From assembly GCA_008363215.1 (NCBI GenBank), contig RHKP01000019.1, forward strand, positions 1 through 52,895: a stretch of DNA of 52,895 nucleotides, read 5' to 3'. Shown here in pieces: positions 42,811-51,635 of the stretch (the first letter of the stretch is position 1; each line of letters opens with the position of its first letter). The translations under genes and the position numbers were made by a program. This DNA is from Cyanobacteria bacterium CYA. Its GTDB lineage: Bacteria > Planctomycetota > Phycisphaerae > Phycisphaerales > UBA1924. Below the pieces are notes generated by a model that was not told the origin of the DNA, searched no databases, and saw nothing but the letters and a program-made list of their open reading frames with translations.

Positions 42811-44338
42811 TCGCGGGCCCGAGGGGTACGCCGGCCGCGAGCCGATCGAACTGCTGTGCGAACTGTGGTTCCGTCCGCAGCAATTCATGAGCGGAGCGTT
42901 CATCGACATCGAGAATCGGCCTTTCAAAAAGGCGGTGGGGCTGCCCGAGGAGCCGCGGTTTTTCACGCCGATGCAGGTGGTCAACGCTCCCGGAATCAAC
43001 GGCGTGCTGCAGGGGTTCATGCAGCGCCGGAAGACCGACTCCAAGGCCCAACCGAAGGGGAACGAGAAGATCGCGCTGGAACTCAGCGGTGCGCTGGATC
43101 GGGTGTCGACGTTCGCAGGCGGGGCACAGTTGCCGATCGTGCCGCCGGTGTCAGGGCATGTGTATCTCAACGCCGGACCTGCCGGCGGGGATCCGGGGAC
43201 TGAGGACGTGCAGCAGGCGCTGGCGGCGGTGCGAGCGGCCTTCGTGTCCGGCCAGGCGATGGAAGGCCCGGTCGCCAGCCTGGTTGACGCGGTTCACCGC
43301 GCCGGAGTGGTGGGCGCAAAGGACATGCGCTCGGTGAACCTGGAGACCTTCTACAACAGACATCGCCCGTGGCGGATGTCGGCCTATGCGTACGGACTGT
43401 CGATCGTCGTGTTCGGACTCTCGCGGCTGGTGCTGCGCAAGCCGCTGCTGATGCTGGCCATCACACTGGGCGTCATCGGCGCGGGCGAGCAGGTGCTGGG
43501 CACGGCGCTACGGACCATGATTCTGCAGCGTGCGCCGGTGAGCAACACCTATGAAGCGCTGCTGTGGATGGGGCTGGTGGCGGTGGCGATCGGGCTGATC
43601 GCACAGTTGCTCAACCGCAAGGCGTGGTACCTGTTCGCCGGGGTGTGCGCCGCCTTTGCGTCGGTGCTGTTTGCCGGGCTGGTGCCACTCGAATCGCAGA
43701 CCAACGCGCTGCCCGCCGTGCTGCGGAGCAACTACTGGCTGATCGTGCATGTGTTGACCATCACAGCCAGTTACGGAGTGCTGCTGGTCGCGTCGGTGCT
43801 GGGGCACGCGTACTTGTTCAAGCACATCATCCTCGGGAAAACGGCCGACGCGGGCGAGGGCGGGCCCTGGGCCTCGCACCCCCTGATCGTGCAGACCTAT
43901 CGCACGATTCAGGTCGGGCTGTTCCTGCTGACGGCCGGGACGATCCTCGGCGGCGTGTGGGCGGCCGACTCCTGGGGACGCTTCTGGGGCTGGGATCCCA
44001 AGGAGACCTGGGCGCTGATCAGCATCGTGATCTACTTTGCCATCCTGCACGCCCGGCACATCCGCTGGCTGCGCGACTTCGGCATGGCCATGTGGGCCGT
44101 GCTCGGCTTCATTGCGATCGTGTGGACGTTCTACGGCGTCAACTACGTGATGGCGACGGGTTTGCACAGTTACGGGTTCGGCAGCGGGGGCGAGGTGTGG
44201 GTGGGTCTGTGGGCGATCGCTGAGATCGCATTCCTAGTGGCCGCCCGCCTGCGATTCGTGCAGTTGCGCAAGGCCGGTCGCCTGCCCGATGAGCGTTCCA
44301 TGAAACTCAGGGCTACGACCAAGCCGGCGCGGGCCTGA
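42620..44338 (+). CDS. ccsA: Cytochrome c biogenesis protein CcsA (ResC-type) with N-terminal periplasmic domain
   Basis: 572 aa. The ATG at 42620 follows AAGGAG at 42607-42612. An N-terminal signal (LFLWLSLLVVVLAGPARAQS) and an exported domain starting IPVQSGGRVMPLDTYARHLA precede the membrane part. The heme-handling WWD motif is WGRFWGWDPKETWAL near residue 452-466, with His residues in external loops (SNYWLIVHVLTITASYG, NYVMATGLHSYGFGSGG). It works with ResB to attach heme to CxxCH apocytochromes such as the one encoded next. Confidence 0.9.
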   Translation: MPRLFLWLSLLVVVLAGPARAQSGDWKEQMAAIPVQSGGRVMPLDTYARHLAVQLTGRSKWAADRGPEGYAGREPIELLCELWFRPQQFMSGAFIDIENRPFKKAVGLPEEPRFFTPMQVVNAPGINGVLQGFMQRRKTDSKAQPKGNEKIALELSGALDRVSTFAGGAQLPIVPPVSGHVYLNAGPAGGDPGTEDVQQALAAVRAAFVSGQAMEGPVASLVDAVHRAGVVGAKDMRSVNLETFYNRHRPWRMSAYAYGLSIVVFGLSRLVLRKPLLMLAITLGVIGAGEQVLGTALRTMILQRAPVSNTYEALLWMGLVAVAIGLIAQLLNRKAWYLFAGVCAAFASVLFAGLVPLESQTNALPAVLRSNYWLIVHVLTITASYGVLLVASVLGHAYLFKHIILGKTADAGEGGPWASHPLIVQTYRTIQVGLFLLTAGTILGGVWAADSWGRFWGWDPKETWALISIVIYFAILHARHIRWLRDFGMAMWAVLGFIAIVWTFYGVNYVMATGLHSYGFGSGGEVWVGLWAIAEIAFLVAARLRFVQLRKAGRLPDERSMKLRATTKPARA

Positions 44339-44363
44339 GCCAGGGCTGTTCTCTCTCCAAGGG

Positions 44364-44394
44364 GTGGACGTCTGTGAGGCGTCCACACTTTTTT
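44364..44394 (+). terminator. Rho-independent terminator after ccsA
   Basis: GTGGACG (44364-44370) pairs with CGTCCAC (44380-44386), 9-nt loop, followed by T6 at 44389-44394. It separates the resB-ccsA operon from the norC-norB-like operon. Confidence 0.8.
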
Positions 44395-44448
44395 GCTGCG
44401 CCGTGGCGGGCGAGTGAACGCGGGCCGGATTCCGGATCGAACGGTGCT

Positions 44449-44454
44449 TATAGT
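44449..44454 (+). promoter_or_regulatory. -10 element of the norC/norB-like operon
   Basis: TATAGT lies 20-26 nt upstream of the start and ahead of GGAGGT (44465-44470). The -35 position (44426-44431, CGGATT) has no consensus match, so an activator or alternative sigma factor may be needed. Confidence 0.4.
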
Positions 44455-44474
44455 GCGCCCTCCCGGAGGTGGAC

Positions 44475-44909
44475 GTGTCGCAGAGGACTGACATGCGTGG
44501 AGCAGACGGGCTGGGACGCGTGCTGAGGCGCTCGGGCGTGGTGCTGGCAGGATACCTGGTGTATGTCGGCGCCGTCGCTGGGCTGCCGCTCGAAGATCGG
44601 GCCGACGAGTTGACTCAATCACCCGAGGCGCGGGCCGGCATGAGCGTGTGGCGTGAGCAGGCGTGCGTTGCCTGTCATTCGGTGTACGGGCTGGGCGGAC
44701 ACACCGGCCCGGATCTTACCAACGTCTGGTCGCGCATGGGCGAGGAGTACATCCGCACCGTGCTGCGCGACGGAGTGCGGGCAATGCCGAGCTTTGCCTT
44801 GAGCGAAGCGGAGGTGCGATCGCTGCTGGCGCTGCTGGCCGAGGCTGATCAAACCGGTGTGTACCCGCCGCCGAGCAACTTTGCTCCGGTGTTCGGAGTC
44901 GATCGATGA
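44475..44909 (+). CDS. Membrane-anchored c-type cytochrome, NorC-like
   Basis: 144 aa from the GTG at 44475 (GGAGGT 4 nt upstream); an ATG at 44493 with GAGGA is an alternative. One N-terminal TM helix (SGVVLAGYLVYVGAVAGLPL) is followed by a single heme-c domain: ACVACHSVYGLGGHTGPDLT with the CxxCH motif, and Met in VRAMPSFALSE as the likely distal ligand. The CVACH-x-GLGG-PDLTNV pattern resembles NorC of cytochrome-type nitric oxide reductase. It overlaps the oxidase gene by 4 nt and presumably passes electrons to it. Confidence 0.82.
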   Translation: MSQRTDMRGADGLGRVLRRSGVVLAGYLVYVGAVAGLPLEDRADELTQSPEARAGMSVWREQACVACHSVYGLGGHTGPDLTNVWSRMGEEYIRTVLRDGVRAMPSFALSEAEVRSLLALLAEADQTGVYPPPSNFAPVFGVDR

Positions 44910-46300
44910 GCAGCGCGATGGAGCGCGCATTCGGGCGTGGCGGGGTGCTGCTGGCCGGGCTGCCCATCGCCTGTCTGCTGGGCGTGGCGGGCGTGGGCGT
45001 GGTGATGGGGGTGAAGGCGGCGTTCCCGCAGTGGATGCTCGACCTGCTGCCGATGCAGGTGCTCCAACCGCTGCACGCCTTTCTCGGCGTCGCCTTCGTG
45101 CTCAGCGGGCTGGTGTGCGGGCTGGTCATCATGCTGCGACGCGAGTGTGGGGGCTTTCGCGGCGACGGCCTGATTGCCCCGGCGATGCTCGCCTTTGTCC
45201 TCGGATCGACGGCCGCGATCGTGGCCGGTCGAGGCAGCGGGGTCGAGTACATCGGCTGGCCCGTGGGCATGAGCCTGTTTCTCGGACTGGTGTTCCTCTC
45301 GCTGACGGCGGCGGTGCTGTCGCACCTGAGCACGCTGTCGGCGCGCACCCCCGAGGGTGCGTGGCTGCTGGTCATCGGGCTTGTGCTCGTCGCGCTGGGG
45401 CTGGGCGAGCGCAGCGTCGAGATAATGGCCCGGCCGGAGTTGACGCGATCGCTGACCGTCGAGTGGCACGCGCTGGACACGTTTTTCGCCGGCTGGAACT
45501 CCGCGCTGTACGGGCTGGGAATGGTGGCGGTGATGCGCCCGGGAGACCAGGGGCGCCGCCTGCGCGGGCGGTGGCTCTTCGTGCTCGCGGTGTTCTGCCT
45601 GCTCTCGACTTTTTCGCACCACCACTACATGTCGGCCCAGCCGTCGCTGCTCAAGTGGATCGCCCTGACGGCCAGCATGTTGGCGGCCGTGTCGTTCGCC
45701 CGGCACGTGTGGGCGATCCTGATCTCGTGGGGCAAGCACCGCGGCGGCCCGCCCGAGCGCGCGTTCTTCATCGCGGCAGAGGTGTGGACGCTGGTGGCGG
45801 TGGGGTCGGGCATCTTGCTGGCGGTGCCGCAGTTGAACATCTGGCTGCACGGAACCACGGCGATCGTGTCGCACTCCATGGGCTCGATGATCGGCGTGAA
45901 CGTGATGATTGTCATGGGCACGCTGGTGCGATACGGGTGTGTGCCTGACGCGGCGCTGGCGCTGCGGATGACGCGACGCGTGCGCTGGACCGGAGTGGCG
46001 CTGGTGGCCGTGTGCCTCGACCTGCTGCTCGCCGGTGCGGTCGAGGGAGTGCTCAGAACCGGAGACACCTTCCAGGAGTACGACCCGATCGTGCGCCTGT
46101 GGCTGATTCCCATGCCGGTCCTCGGGCTGGGGCTGGCGATCGCGCTGGCGCTGCTGTGCCGCGAGGTGTGGGTCGGTCTGAACGGGCGAGCAGGACTGCC
46201 GCGCGCCGCAGGATACGAAGATGTCCGGGTCGTCGTGGAACTGAAGCCCGCGCAGACGGTGACGCGCCAGGCCGGGAGTGCACTGGAAGTCGGCGTATAG
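44906..46300 (+). CDS. Divergent NorB-like heme-copper oxidase subunit I
   Basis: 464 aa with about 12 TM helices. Key residues: H57 (LQPLHAFLGV) for the low-spin heme, H188 (VEWHALDTFFAGW) and H239/H240 (FSHHHYMSAQP) for the non-heme metal, and H323 (TTAIVSHSMGSMIG) for the active-site heme. NorB has HAH at the last site, the second His being the low-spin heme ligand. Here the sequence is HSM, so Met325 replaces it. The NorB active-site Glu four residues after the first metal His is also missing (ALDT here). The partner cytochrome supports an NO reductase or related quinol-independent oxidase. Substrate is not proven. Confidence 0.72.
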   Translation: MSSAMERAFGRGGVLLAGLPIACLLGVAGVGVVMGVKAAFPQWMLDLLPMQVLQPLHAFLGVAFVLSGLVCGLVIMLRRECGGFRGDGLIAPAMLAFVLGSTAAIVAGRGSGVEYIGWPVGMSLFLGLVFLSLTAAVLSHLSTLSARTPEGAWLLVIGLVLVALGLGERSVEIMARPELTRSLTVEWHALDTFFAGWNSALYGLGMVAVMRPGDQGRRLRGRWLFVLAVFCLLSTFSHHHYMSAQPSLLKWIALTASMLAAVSFARHVWAILISWGKHRGGPPERAFFIAAEVWTLVAVGSGILLAVPQLNIWLHGTTAIVSHSMGSMIGVNVMIVMGTLVRYGCVPDAALALRMTRRVRWTGVALVAVCLDLLLAGAVEGVLRTGDTFQEYDPIVRLWLIPMPVLGLGLAIALALLCREVWVGLNGRAGLPRAAGYEDVRVVVELKPAQTVTRQAGSALEVGV

Positions 46301-47692
46301 AGCGCTCACCAACCTCGGCGGCGTGAGAGGTCCCGCGCGGGCTTCGAGCCCTGCGCTCGGCATCTCGCTCGCGACTCCCGCCTGTTCCCCCGCGTGGCTG
46401 TTCAGGAAGATCGCCATGTCGTCGGCCGTCTGAGCCGTGCCGAGCACCAGGTCGGCCGCAGTGACCTCGAGCATGTACTTGACCTGCGCCGGTGTCAGGT
46501 CCGGGTTGACGCGCAGCATCAGCGCCACGATGCCGGCCACCTGCGGCGCCGCCCACGACGTGCCCGGAGCGCCGCCCAGACTCCCGTATTCCTCGAAGTT
46601 GTTGCCTTCATGCACGTACCACGTCGAGAACATGTTCTCGATCGGCGCCACGACGCTGAGCACCTGGATTTGACCGTCGCCCCCGATCTTGATGCCCGGG
46701 TAGAGGTCGGCACGCCCCTGCACGGAGCAGATGTCGCCGCAGTCGGGGTTGGTGTGCAAGATCGGGTGAACCACTGCCCCGCCTGGTCGCACCCGCCGAC
46801 GGTGATGGTGTCGGGGTGGATGGCCAGCCCGGCCATGATCGGCGGGTTGTCTCACGGCAGACTCTGGTCGTTGCCCGCGATGGCGACGATGACGCAGCCG
46901 CGATCGGCCGCCTGCTTGACGGCGTGCTTGAGCGGATTGTCTGGGTTGCACCGCTCGGTCTGCGCGTACAGGTTCTCGGTGGCAATTGAAATGACGCGCG
47001 CCCGAACGTCATTCGATGGGAATGTCCAGGTCTCCGGGTCGGCTCCCTCCGCGTAGAGCATCGCCTTGGCGACGTTTCGGTCGGCGTGATTGCATCGGAC
47101 TCCCAAGCCGGGGCTTTCCGGGGGACAGCCACCCACAATGTAAGTTGTGAGAACCAGCACGAGCCCTGTGCAATCCCGGCGCACGCCCGCCATGCCTGCA
47201 TCGTTGTTTTCGCGAGCCACGGCGAAACCCGTCGTGACCGTACCGTGCGGAATAATCCCGGGAAAGCCGTCCCAATAGAGATCCTCAATGGGCCCAACAG
47301 GCACACCCGAAACGTCGCACCCACAGAAGGGAACTCCAGCACCAACTGCACCATCGACGATCGTTCGGCTCGCCGGATGCACCTTCACTCCGAGCGCCGG
47401 ACTGGTCTCGAACTCCACGTGATCCGGGTCGATTCCTGTGTCGATGATCGCGATCGTGCAATTCGGGTCGGTCGAGACGAAGAAGGGCCCGCCGAAGCCC
47501 ACCAGCGTCCAGGCGTAGTCCACGCGCGTCGTCTTGATCCAGTGCTGGCCCTGCGGAAAGGTTGAGTTGGCGGCCGGGTAGAACGGGTCATTGGGCACGA
47601 GGGATTGCCTGCCCCCGAACTGCCCGAACAAACAACCCTGACAGCACGATTCCCACGAGATTGAGGAGACGCTTTCTCGCGTTCGCCGGCAT
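46301..47692 (-). pseudogene. Subtilisin-like (S8) protease gene broken by frameshifts and a stop
   Basis: All catalytic parts of a secreted subtilase are present but split. A signal peptide (RLLNLVGIVLSGLFVRAVRG) starts at the ATG at 47692 after GGAGGG and stops at 47588. The protease continues in another frame: Asp in IAIIDTGIDPDHVEF, His in IIPHGTVTTGFAVARE and the oxyanion Asn in VIVAIAGNDQS, then an in-frame TGA at about 46857. The same frame resumes with IMAGLAIHPDTITVGGCDQA. A second shift near 46790 leads to APGTSWAAPQVAGIVALMLR with the catalytic Ser. The 3' end runs into antisense of the oxidase gene with no clear stop. Two shifts plus a stop indicate decay. Confidence 0.75.
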
Positions 47693-47793
47693 TGTTCAGC
47701 CCTCCAAGGTTGCACCCCGGATCAAACGGTGTAGTATGCGAAAGTCGGGGTTCGTGTCACGTCGCCCTGCTGATTCGGCGGAGGGCAGTCGCG

Positions 47794-48405
47794 ATGAGAA
47801 GCGCATTCGTGCTGGCGGCCTTGGCGGCCTGCCCACCCGCGGCGGCCAACACCGTCTTCCACAGTTGGATGGTCGCGCCCCCTGTCGTGCAGGCGGGCGA
47901 GACGTTCACCGTCGAGGTCTGGCTCTCGATGGAGGCGACGGACTTCGACCCCGAGGGCACCTTCTTCGGCTGGGCCACGCTCAGCGTCGAGTTCGGCGGC
48001 GACACCGGGCTCATCGAAAGTGCGACAAGGGCGTACGGGCACGTGTTCGACGTCGGCGACGTCAGCGACACCGGCATTTGGGACATCTTGCCTTGGCAGC
48101 CGGGACACCCGGTCAATTGGAACATTGACTATGAGAATCCAATTCACATGTTCTCGTTTGACATTCAACTGCAGACGAACATGTTCGGTGCGGTGGCGTT
48201 CGAATACGCCGCGAGTTCCGTGTATGACGCCGTTCACTTCGGTTGGTACCTCAATGAGGAAACCTGGCACGAGGGCTCGGTGAACACACTGGAGACCCCC
48301 GACAACTACTACCAGGCCGAGGGTGTGAGCGTCCGCGTCATCCCCGGCCCTGCGTCATGCGCCCTGCTCGCGCTGGCAGGCGTGGCGGTACGACGGCGGC
48401 GCTGA
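47794..48405 (+). CDS. Secreted protein with PEP-CTERM-type C-terminus
   Basis: 203 aa. The ATG at 47794 follows GGAGGG (47780-47785). A signal peptide (AFVLAALAACPPAAANTVFH) leads to a beta-rich body (VQAGETFTVEVWLSMEATDF) and a C-terminal sorting signal: IPGPASCALLALAGVAVRRR, i.e. a P-x-P motif, a hydrophobic helix and a basic end. Such proteins are processed by exosortase and are common in Planctomycetota. Function of the body is unknown. It is divergent from the broken protease gene. Confidence 0.8.
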   Translation: MRSAFVLAALAACPPAAANTVFHSWMVAPPVVQAGETFTVEVWLSMEATDFDPEGTFFGWATLSVEFGGDTGLIESATRAYGHVFDVGDVSDTGIWDILPWQPGHPVNWNIDYENPIHMFSFDIQLQTNMFGAVAFEYAASSVYDAVHFGWYLNEETWHEGSVNTLETPDNYYQAEGVSVRVIPGPASCALLALAGVAVRRRR

Positions 48406-48439
48406 CACGTTCGCGGGGTCCGGCGCCCCGCCCACGCCG

Positions 48440-50968
48440 CTACTCGACCTTCCACTCAAGCACGCCGGCCGAGAACTCGTCCTGGAGTTGCACTTCAAGG
48501 CGCAGGGCGTCGGAGTACACCGGCTCAAACGTGACCGTGTTGAACTGGTCCTTGTACACGCCGAACTCGTCGGTCGTCGCGACGCGGTGCCAGGTGTCGC
48601 CTTCGCGATAACTGAGGGTCCATGACGCCGGGACGCGGCAGAACCCGTCGCCGGCGTCGTCGAACCAGTAGACCGAGACCGATCGCACGCGGCGCGGCTT
48701 GTCGAACGAGGCCTGGACCCACTCGAGCGTCCCCTTGTTCGGCCAGAACGTGTGTCGCGAAATAACACGATCGCCCGAGTGCTCGGGCACGATGCTGTCG
48801 GCCGCGGCCGTCGCGGTGTCCGTCTCGTGCGTGTGCGACGCGGAGACGTTGAACTGCTTCCGGAATGTCTGCTTCGGCTCGGTCCACGTGGTGGCGCTGC
48901 TGTCGCTGCCGGCAACGGGGAAGGCGCTGATGCGGATGCGGGCGGCGCCCATCGGAATGAGCCGCACGGTTTCGACGGGTTCCTCGGTGAAGGCCGGTGA
49001 ATCCTGCAACGCGCCGACAAGCCCGTGCTGGTCAACCTTCCACTGCGGAATCTTGCGTGCCTTGGCCCAGAGAACGATGGGTGAGGCGTCGGGTGTCCAG
49101 GGCGAACCCTCCGCAACCGCTCCTCGCTCCTCCACTCGGATCGGCTCTTCGGGCAGCAGCCCGAAGTTCCACGCGCCGGCCGGCAGAATCTCGTATGCCG
49201 GCCATGTGCGGTTGAGTTCGGCCACCTGCGCGTCCGTGAGTTCCTTGTTCTGAGCGCCGGCGTCTTCGTAGCGGCGGTAGTTCTCACCGATGTCGAGCGC
49301 GTAGGTGAGCGGGCCGCGATCGACGGACACTGAGCCGTGGTTGGCTTCCCACGTGCGGACCCGAACCTGCATGGGCAGAGTCAGTTCGACGCGGTCGTCG
49401 TCGGCCCACTGGCGCTCGACGCGCAGCAGTTGCCCGGGCTGTGCATTCTCCTTGACCACCTGCCCGTTGATGCGCACACCCGGATCATCGCACCACGCGG
49501 GAATGCGGAAATAGAGCGGGAACTTCGCGGGCGCCGCGAGGCGCACGTTGAATCGCACCGTGTCTCCAAACGGATACCTGGTTTGCTGTTCGATGGTGAC
49601 TTCCGTGTCCTTGCCGACTCTGGCGGTGACGGTGCTGGCGCTGTAGAGCACGGCCGCCAGCCCGTTGTCGGGTGTGGCGTACCAGAGATGCTGCGCGTAA
49701 TAGGGCCACCCGTGCCCGGCGTTGTGCTGACAGCAACGGTGCCGGTGCGGGCTCATCAGGAACATCGGTCCGCCGTTCTGGATGCCCGGCGAGTGGTTCT
49801 CGGCGTCGGAGACGGGCTGGTTGGGCGCGGTGAGGTAGCGCAGAGCGCCCATGTCGGCCGTGAAGGCGGCCGGGAGCATGTTGAACGCCACGTCCTCGCA
49901 GCGATCGGCCCAGACCATGTCGCCGGTCAGGCCCAGCAGGATCTCGTCGCTGAGCATTTCCTCCACCAGCCCGCAGGTTTCGACGGCCTGGTGCGGATCG
50001 TCATAGCCGGGGCGGCAGTTTTCGTCTGCGCCGAACATGCCGCCGGGCACCTGCCCGTACATCTGGCGGATCTGTGTCCAGTTGCGCTCGGCGCCCCGGC
50101 GGTGTGCGTCGTCATGCGACTGCACCCACCACTGCGTCGGTTCGCGAAAGGCCTGGGCGATGTTCACGTTGTGCCAGTCGATCAGCCCCTCGTCCCACCG
50201 CGCGGTGTGCCGGTGGGTTTTCTCGGCCAGCGGAAGCAGCCAGTCTTCCCCGGTGCGGTTGAAGAGCCAGTGGATCGCCGCAAGTTGATCACCGGCGCGG
50301 ATCTTGGGCCAGTAGCCCACGAGGAACTTGTCCTCAGGCAGTTTCTCGAGATAGCGAAAATAGCGCTGCATGAGCGTGATGACGCGCTCATCCCTGGTGA
50401 CGTCGTGGTAGTCCATCAGGCAGTAGAGCATGATCATGTTGGGCCACAGGTCGTCACGGCCGCGCAGTTTGGTGGCCAGTCCGGTGCGACCCTCATCGGG
50501 CCCGAACCACCCATCGTCCTGTTGGCTGTTGAGTGCTCCCTCGATCCAGCGGTGCGCTTCGGCGATCATCTGCTCGTCGTTGAGCACATAGGCGCAGTTG
50601 AGGTAGCCCTTCAGCCAGTAAGGCACTTCCTCCCACCCACGCTCACCGCGGCCCTTCGGATCCAGCCAGGCGTTGCCTTGCGTGTCCAGGAACGGACTTA
50701 TTTCCATCAGGTGCCCGTGGAACCCGTCGGCCTGGAGGCGGAGTTGGTGCGCCAGCCAGCCCTGCGGCCTGATCGAACCGATGGGCAGTTTGATCAGGCG
50801 CGATGGTTCGAGGGGCGGACGGTTGGAGACGTAGTGGCTGTTGCGCATGTCGGTGCCCGGCTCCTGCAGGTGGCGGACGGAGATTGTCTGGTCGGTTTGA
50901 GCGCCCGCGTGGGCTCCCAGCGCCAGACAAACGGCGGCGGTGGAGATGGCTCGGTGCATCGGGAGCAT
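48440..50968 (-). CDS. Exported GH127-type beta-L-arabinofuranosidase (DUF1680) with C-terminal discoidin-like domain
   Basis: 842 aa. A signal peptide (AISTAAVCLALGAHAGAQTD) gives export; the ATG at 50968 (or 50959) has no strong ribosome site. The alpha/alpha-barrel is DUF1680-like: RPQGWLAHQLRLQADGFHGH, EEVPYWLKGYLNCAYVLND and KLRGRDDLWPNMIMLYCLMD. The catalytic region of GH127 is recognisable in HQAVETCGLVEEML (near 326, Glu and Cys) and HRCCQHNAGHGWPYY (near 409, paired Cys). The last about 130 residues (PNKGTLEWVQASFDKPRRVR) form an F5/8 type C-like carbohydrate-binding domain. It would release L-arabinose or related sugars outside the cytoplasm, feeding the ribulokinase pathway. Confidence 0.82.
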   Translation of the reverse strand: MLPMHRAISTAAVCLALGAHAGAQTDQTISVRHLQEPGTDMRNSHYVSNRPPLEPSRLIKLPIGSIRPQGWLAHQLRLQADGFHGHLMEISPFLDTQGNAWLDPKGRGERGWEEVPYWLKGYLNCAYVLNDEQMIAEAHRWIEGALNSQQDDGWFGPDEGRTGLATKLRGRDDLWPNMIMLYCLMDYHDVTRDERVITLMQRYFRYLEKLPEDKFLVGYWPKIRAGDQLAAIHWLFNRTGEDWLLPLAEKTHRHTARWDEGLIDWHNVNIAQAFREPTQWWVQSHDDAHRRGAERNWTQIRQMYGQVPGGMFGADENCRPGYDDPHQAVETCGLVEEMLSDEILLGLTGDMVWADRCEDVAFNMLPAAFTADMGALRYLTAPNQPVSDAENHSPGIQNGGPMFLMSPHRHRCCQHNAGHGWPYYAQHLWYATPDNGLAAVLYSASTVTARVGKDTEVTIEQQTRYPFGDTVRFNVRLAAPAKFPLYFRIPAWCDDPGVRINGQVVKENAQPGQLLRVERQWADDDRVELTLPMQVRVRTWEANHGSVSVDRGPLTYALDIGENYRRYEDAGAQNKELTDAQVAELNRTWPAYEILPAGAWNFGLLPEEPIRVEERGAVAEGSPWTPDASPIVLWAKARKIPQWKVDQHGLVGALQDSPAFTEEPVETVRLIPMGAARIRISAFPVAGSDSSATTWTEPKQTFRKQFNVSASHTHETDTATAAADSIVPEHSGDRVISRHTFWPNKGTLEWVQASFDKPRRVRSVSVYWFDDAGDGFCRVPASWTLSYREGDTWHRVATTDEFGVYKDQFNTVTFEPVYSDALRLEVQLQDEFSAGVLEWKVE

Positions 50969-51078
50969 GGTACGGCGCCCACGCCGGCACTCAGACTGCG
51001 GGCATGGAACTTGCGCCCCATTTCGATGCGGTGGGAGACGGAAAAAAGGCAACGGCGGGCGATCTACGCCCGCCGTAA

Positions 51079-51164
51079 TGCGGATGAGAGGAGTCGAACC
51101 TCCACGGGGTTTTACCCCCACTAGGACCTGAACCTAGCGCGTCTGCCAATTCCGCCACATCCGC
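51079..51164 (-). tRNA. tRNA-Leu (anticodon CAG)
   Basis: On the minus strand: acceptor GCGGATG/CATCCGC, anticodon stem CTAGG/CCTAG with loop TTCAGGT (anticodon CAG), a long class II variable arm (GGGGG-TAAAAC-CCC type) and T arm GGAGG-TTCGACT-CCTCT. The discriminator is A and no CCA is encoded. The 86-nt length is normal for Leu. Confidence 0.95.
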
Positions 51165-51309
51165 GGCAGGGGCAACCTTATTCACCCAACTCCCTCCCGG
51201 CAATCTCCGGGCTCCGCCGAGATGCACCGGAGGTCGCTGAATCCCCGACCCCGCGCGTGCGGGACCAGCAGACTCGACCAGTCCGAGTGGCGCGACGTGA
51301 GGGTCGGAA

Positions 51310-51480
51310 TCAGGTACCCGGCCGGTTCACCTGCCCGACCATTCGGGCGAACAGGGCGACCAGGTCGTTGCGGAAGGCGTCAAGGTTTCGCCCGCGCACC
51401 GGCGACTGTCCGGCCGCCTGTCCGGGCTTGGAGGGGCAGGGCTCTGGCATGACTGGCGGGCGCTTCTCGTGCGGGTTCAT
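51310..51480 (-). CDS. Possible small protein (56 aa)
   Basis: An ATG at 51480 with GGAG 9 nt upstream opens MNPHEKRPPVMPEPCPSKPG and ends in a helical segment NLDAFRNDLVALFARMVGQV before TGA at 51310-51312. The basic proline-rich front and amphipathic tail look protein-like, and it is co-directional with the tRNA-Leu. I recognise no family. The remaining 51165-51635 shows nothing else. Confidence 0.3.
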   Translation of the reverse strand: MNPHEKRPPVMPEPCPSKPGQAAGQSPVRGRNLDAFRNDLVALFARMVGQVNRPGT

Positions 51481-51623
51481 GTCTGGGGCTCCACTGGTAG
51501 TTTGCCACGAATCCGGGCCAGGAGCACCCCATCACCCCGCCGGGAGCGGTCGCCGCCCCGGATAGAGCATCTACTCGACCCCAGTTGACGCCTTGCGCGT
51601 CGATAACCGGGTCCGAAGTCGTG

Positions 51624-51629
51624 TATAGT
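51624..51629 (+). promoter_or_regulatory. -10 element of the mannose-1-phosphate guanylyltransferase gene
   Basis: TATAGT ends 6 nt before the ATG at 51636, so transcription would begin at or next to the start codon (leaderless message). No good -35 is visible. Confidence 0.4.
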
Positions 51630-51635
51630 CGGGCC

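Noticed and set aside
46857..46859. In-frame TGA in the subtilase as a possible selenocysteine codon
   Set aside because: The position is not catalytic, is not a Cys position in subtilases, and the gene has two further frameshifts, so decay is the simpler reading.
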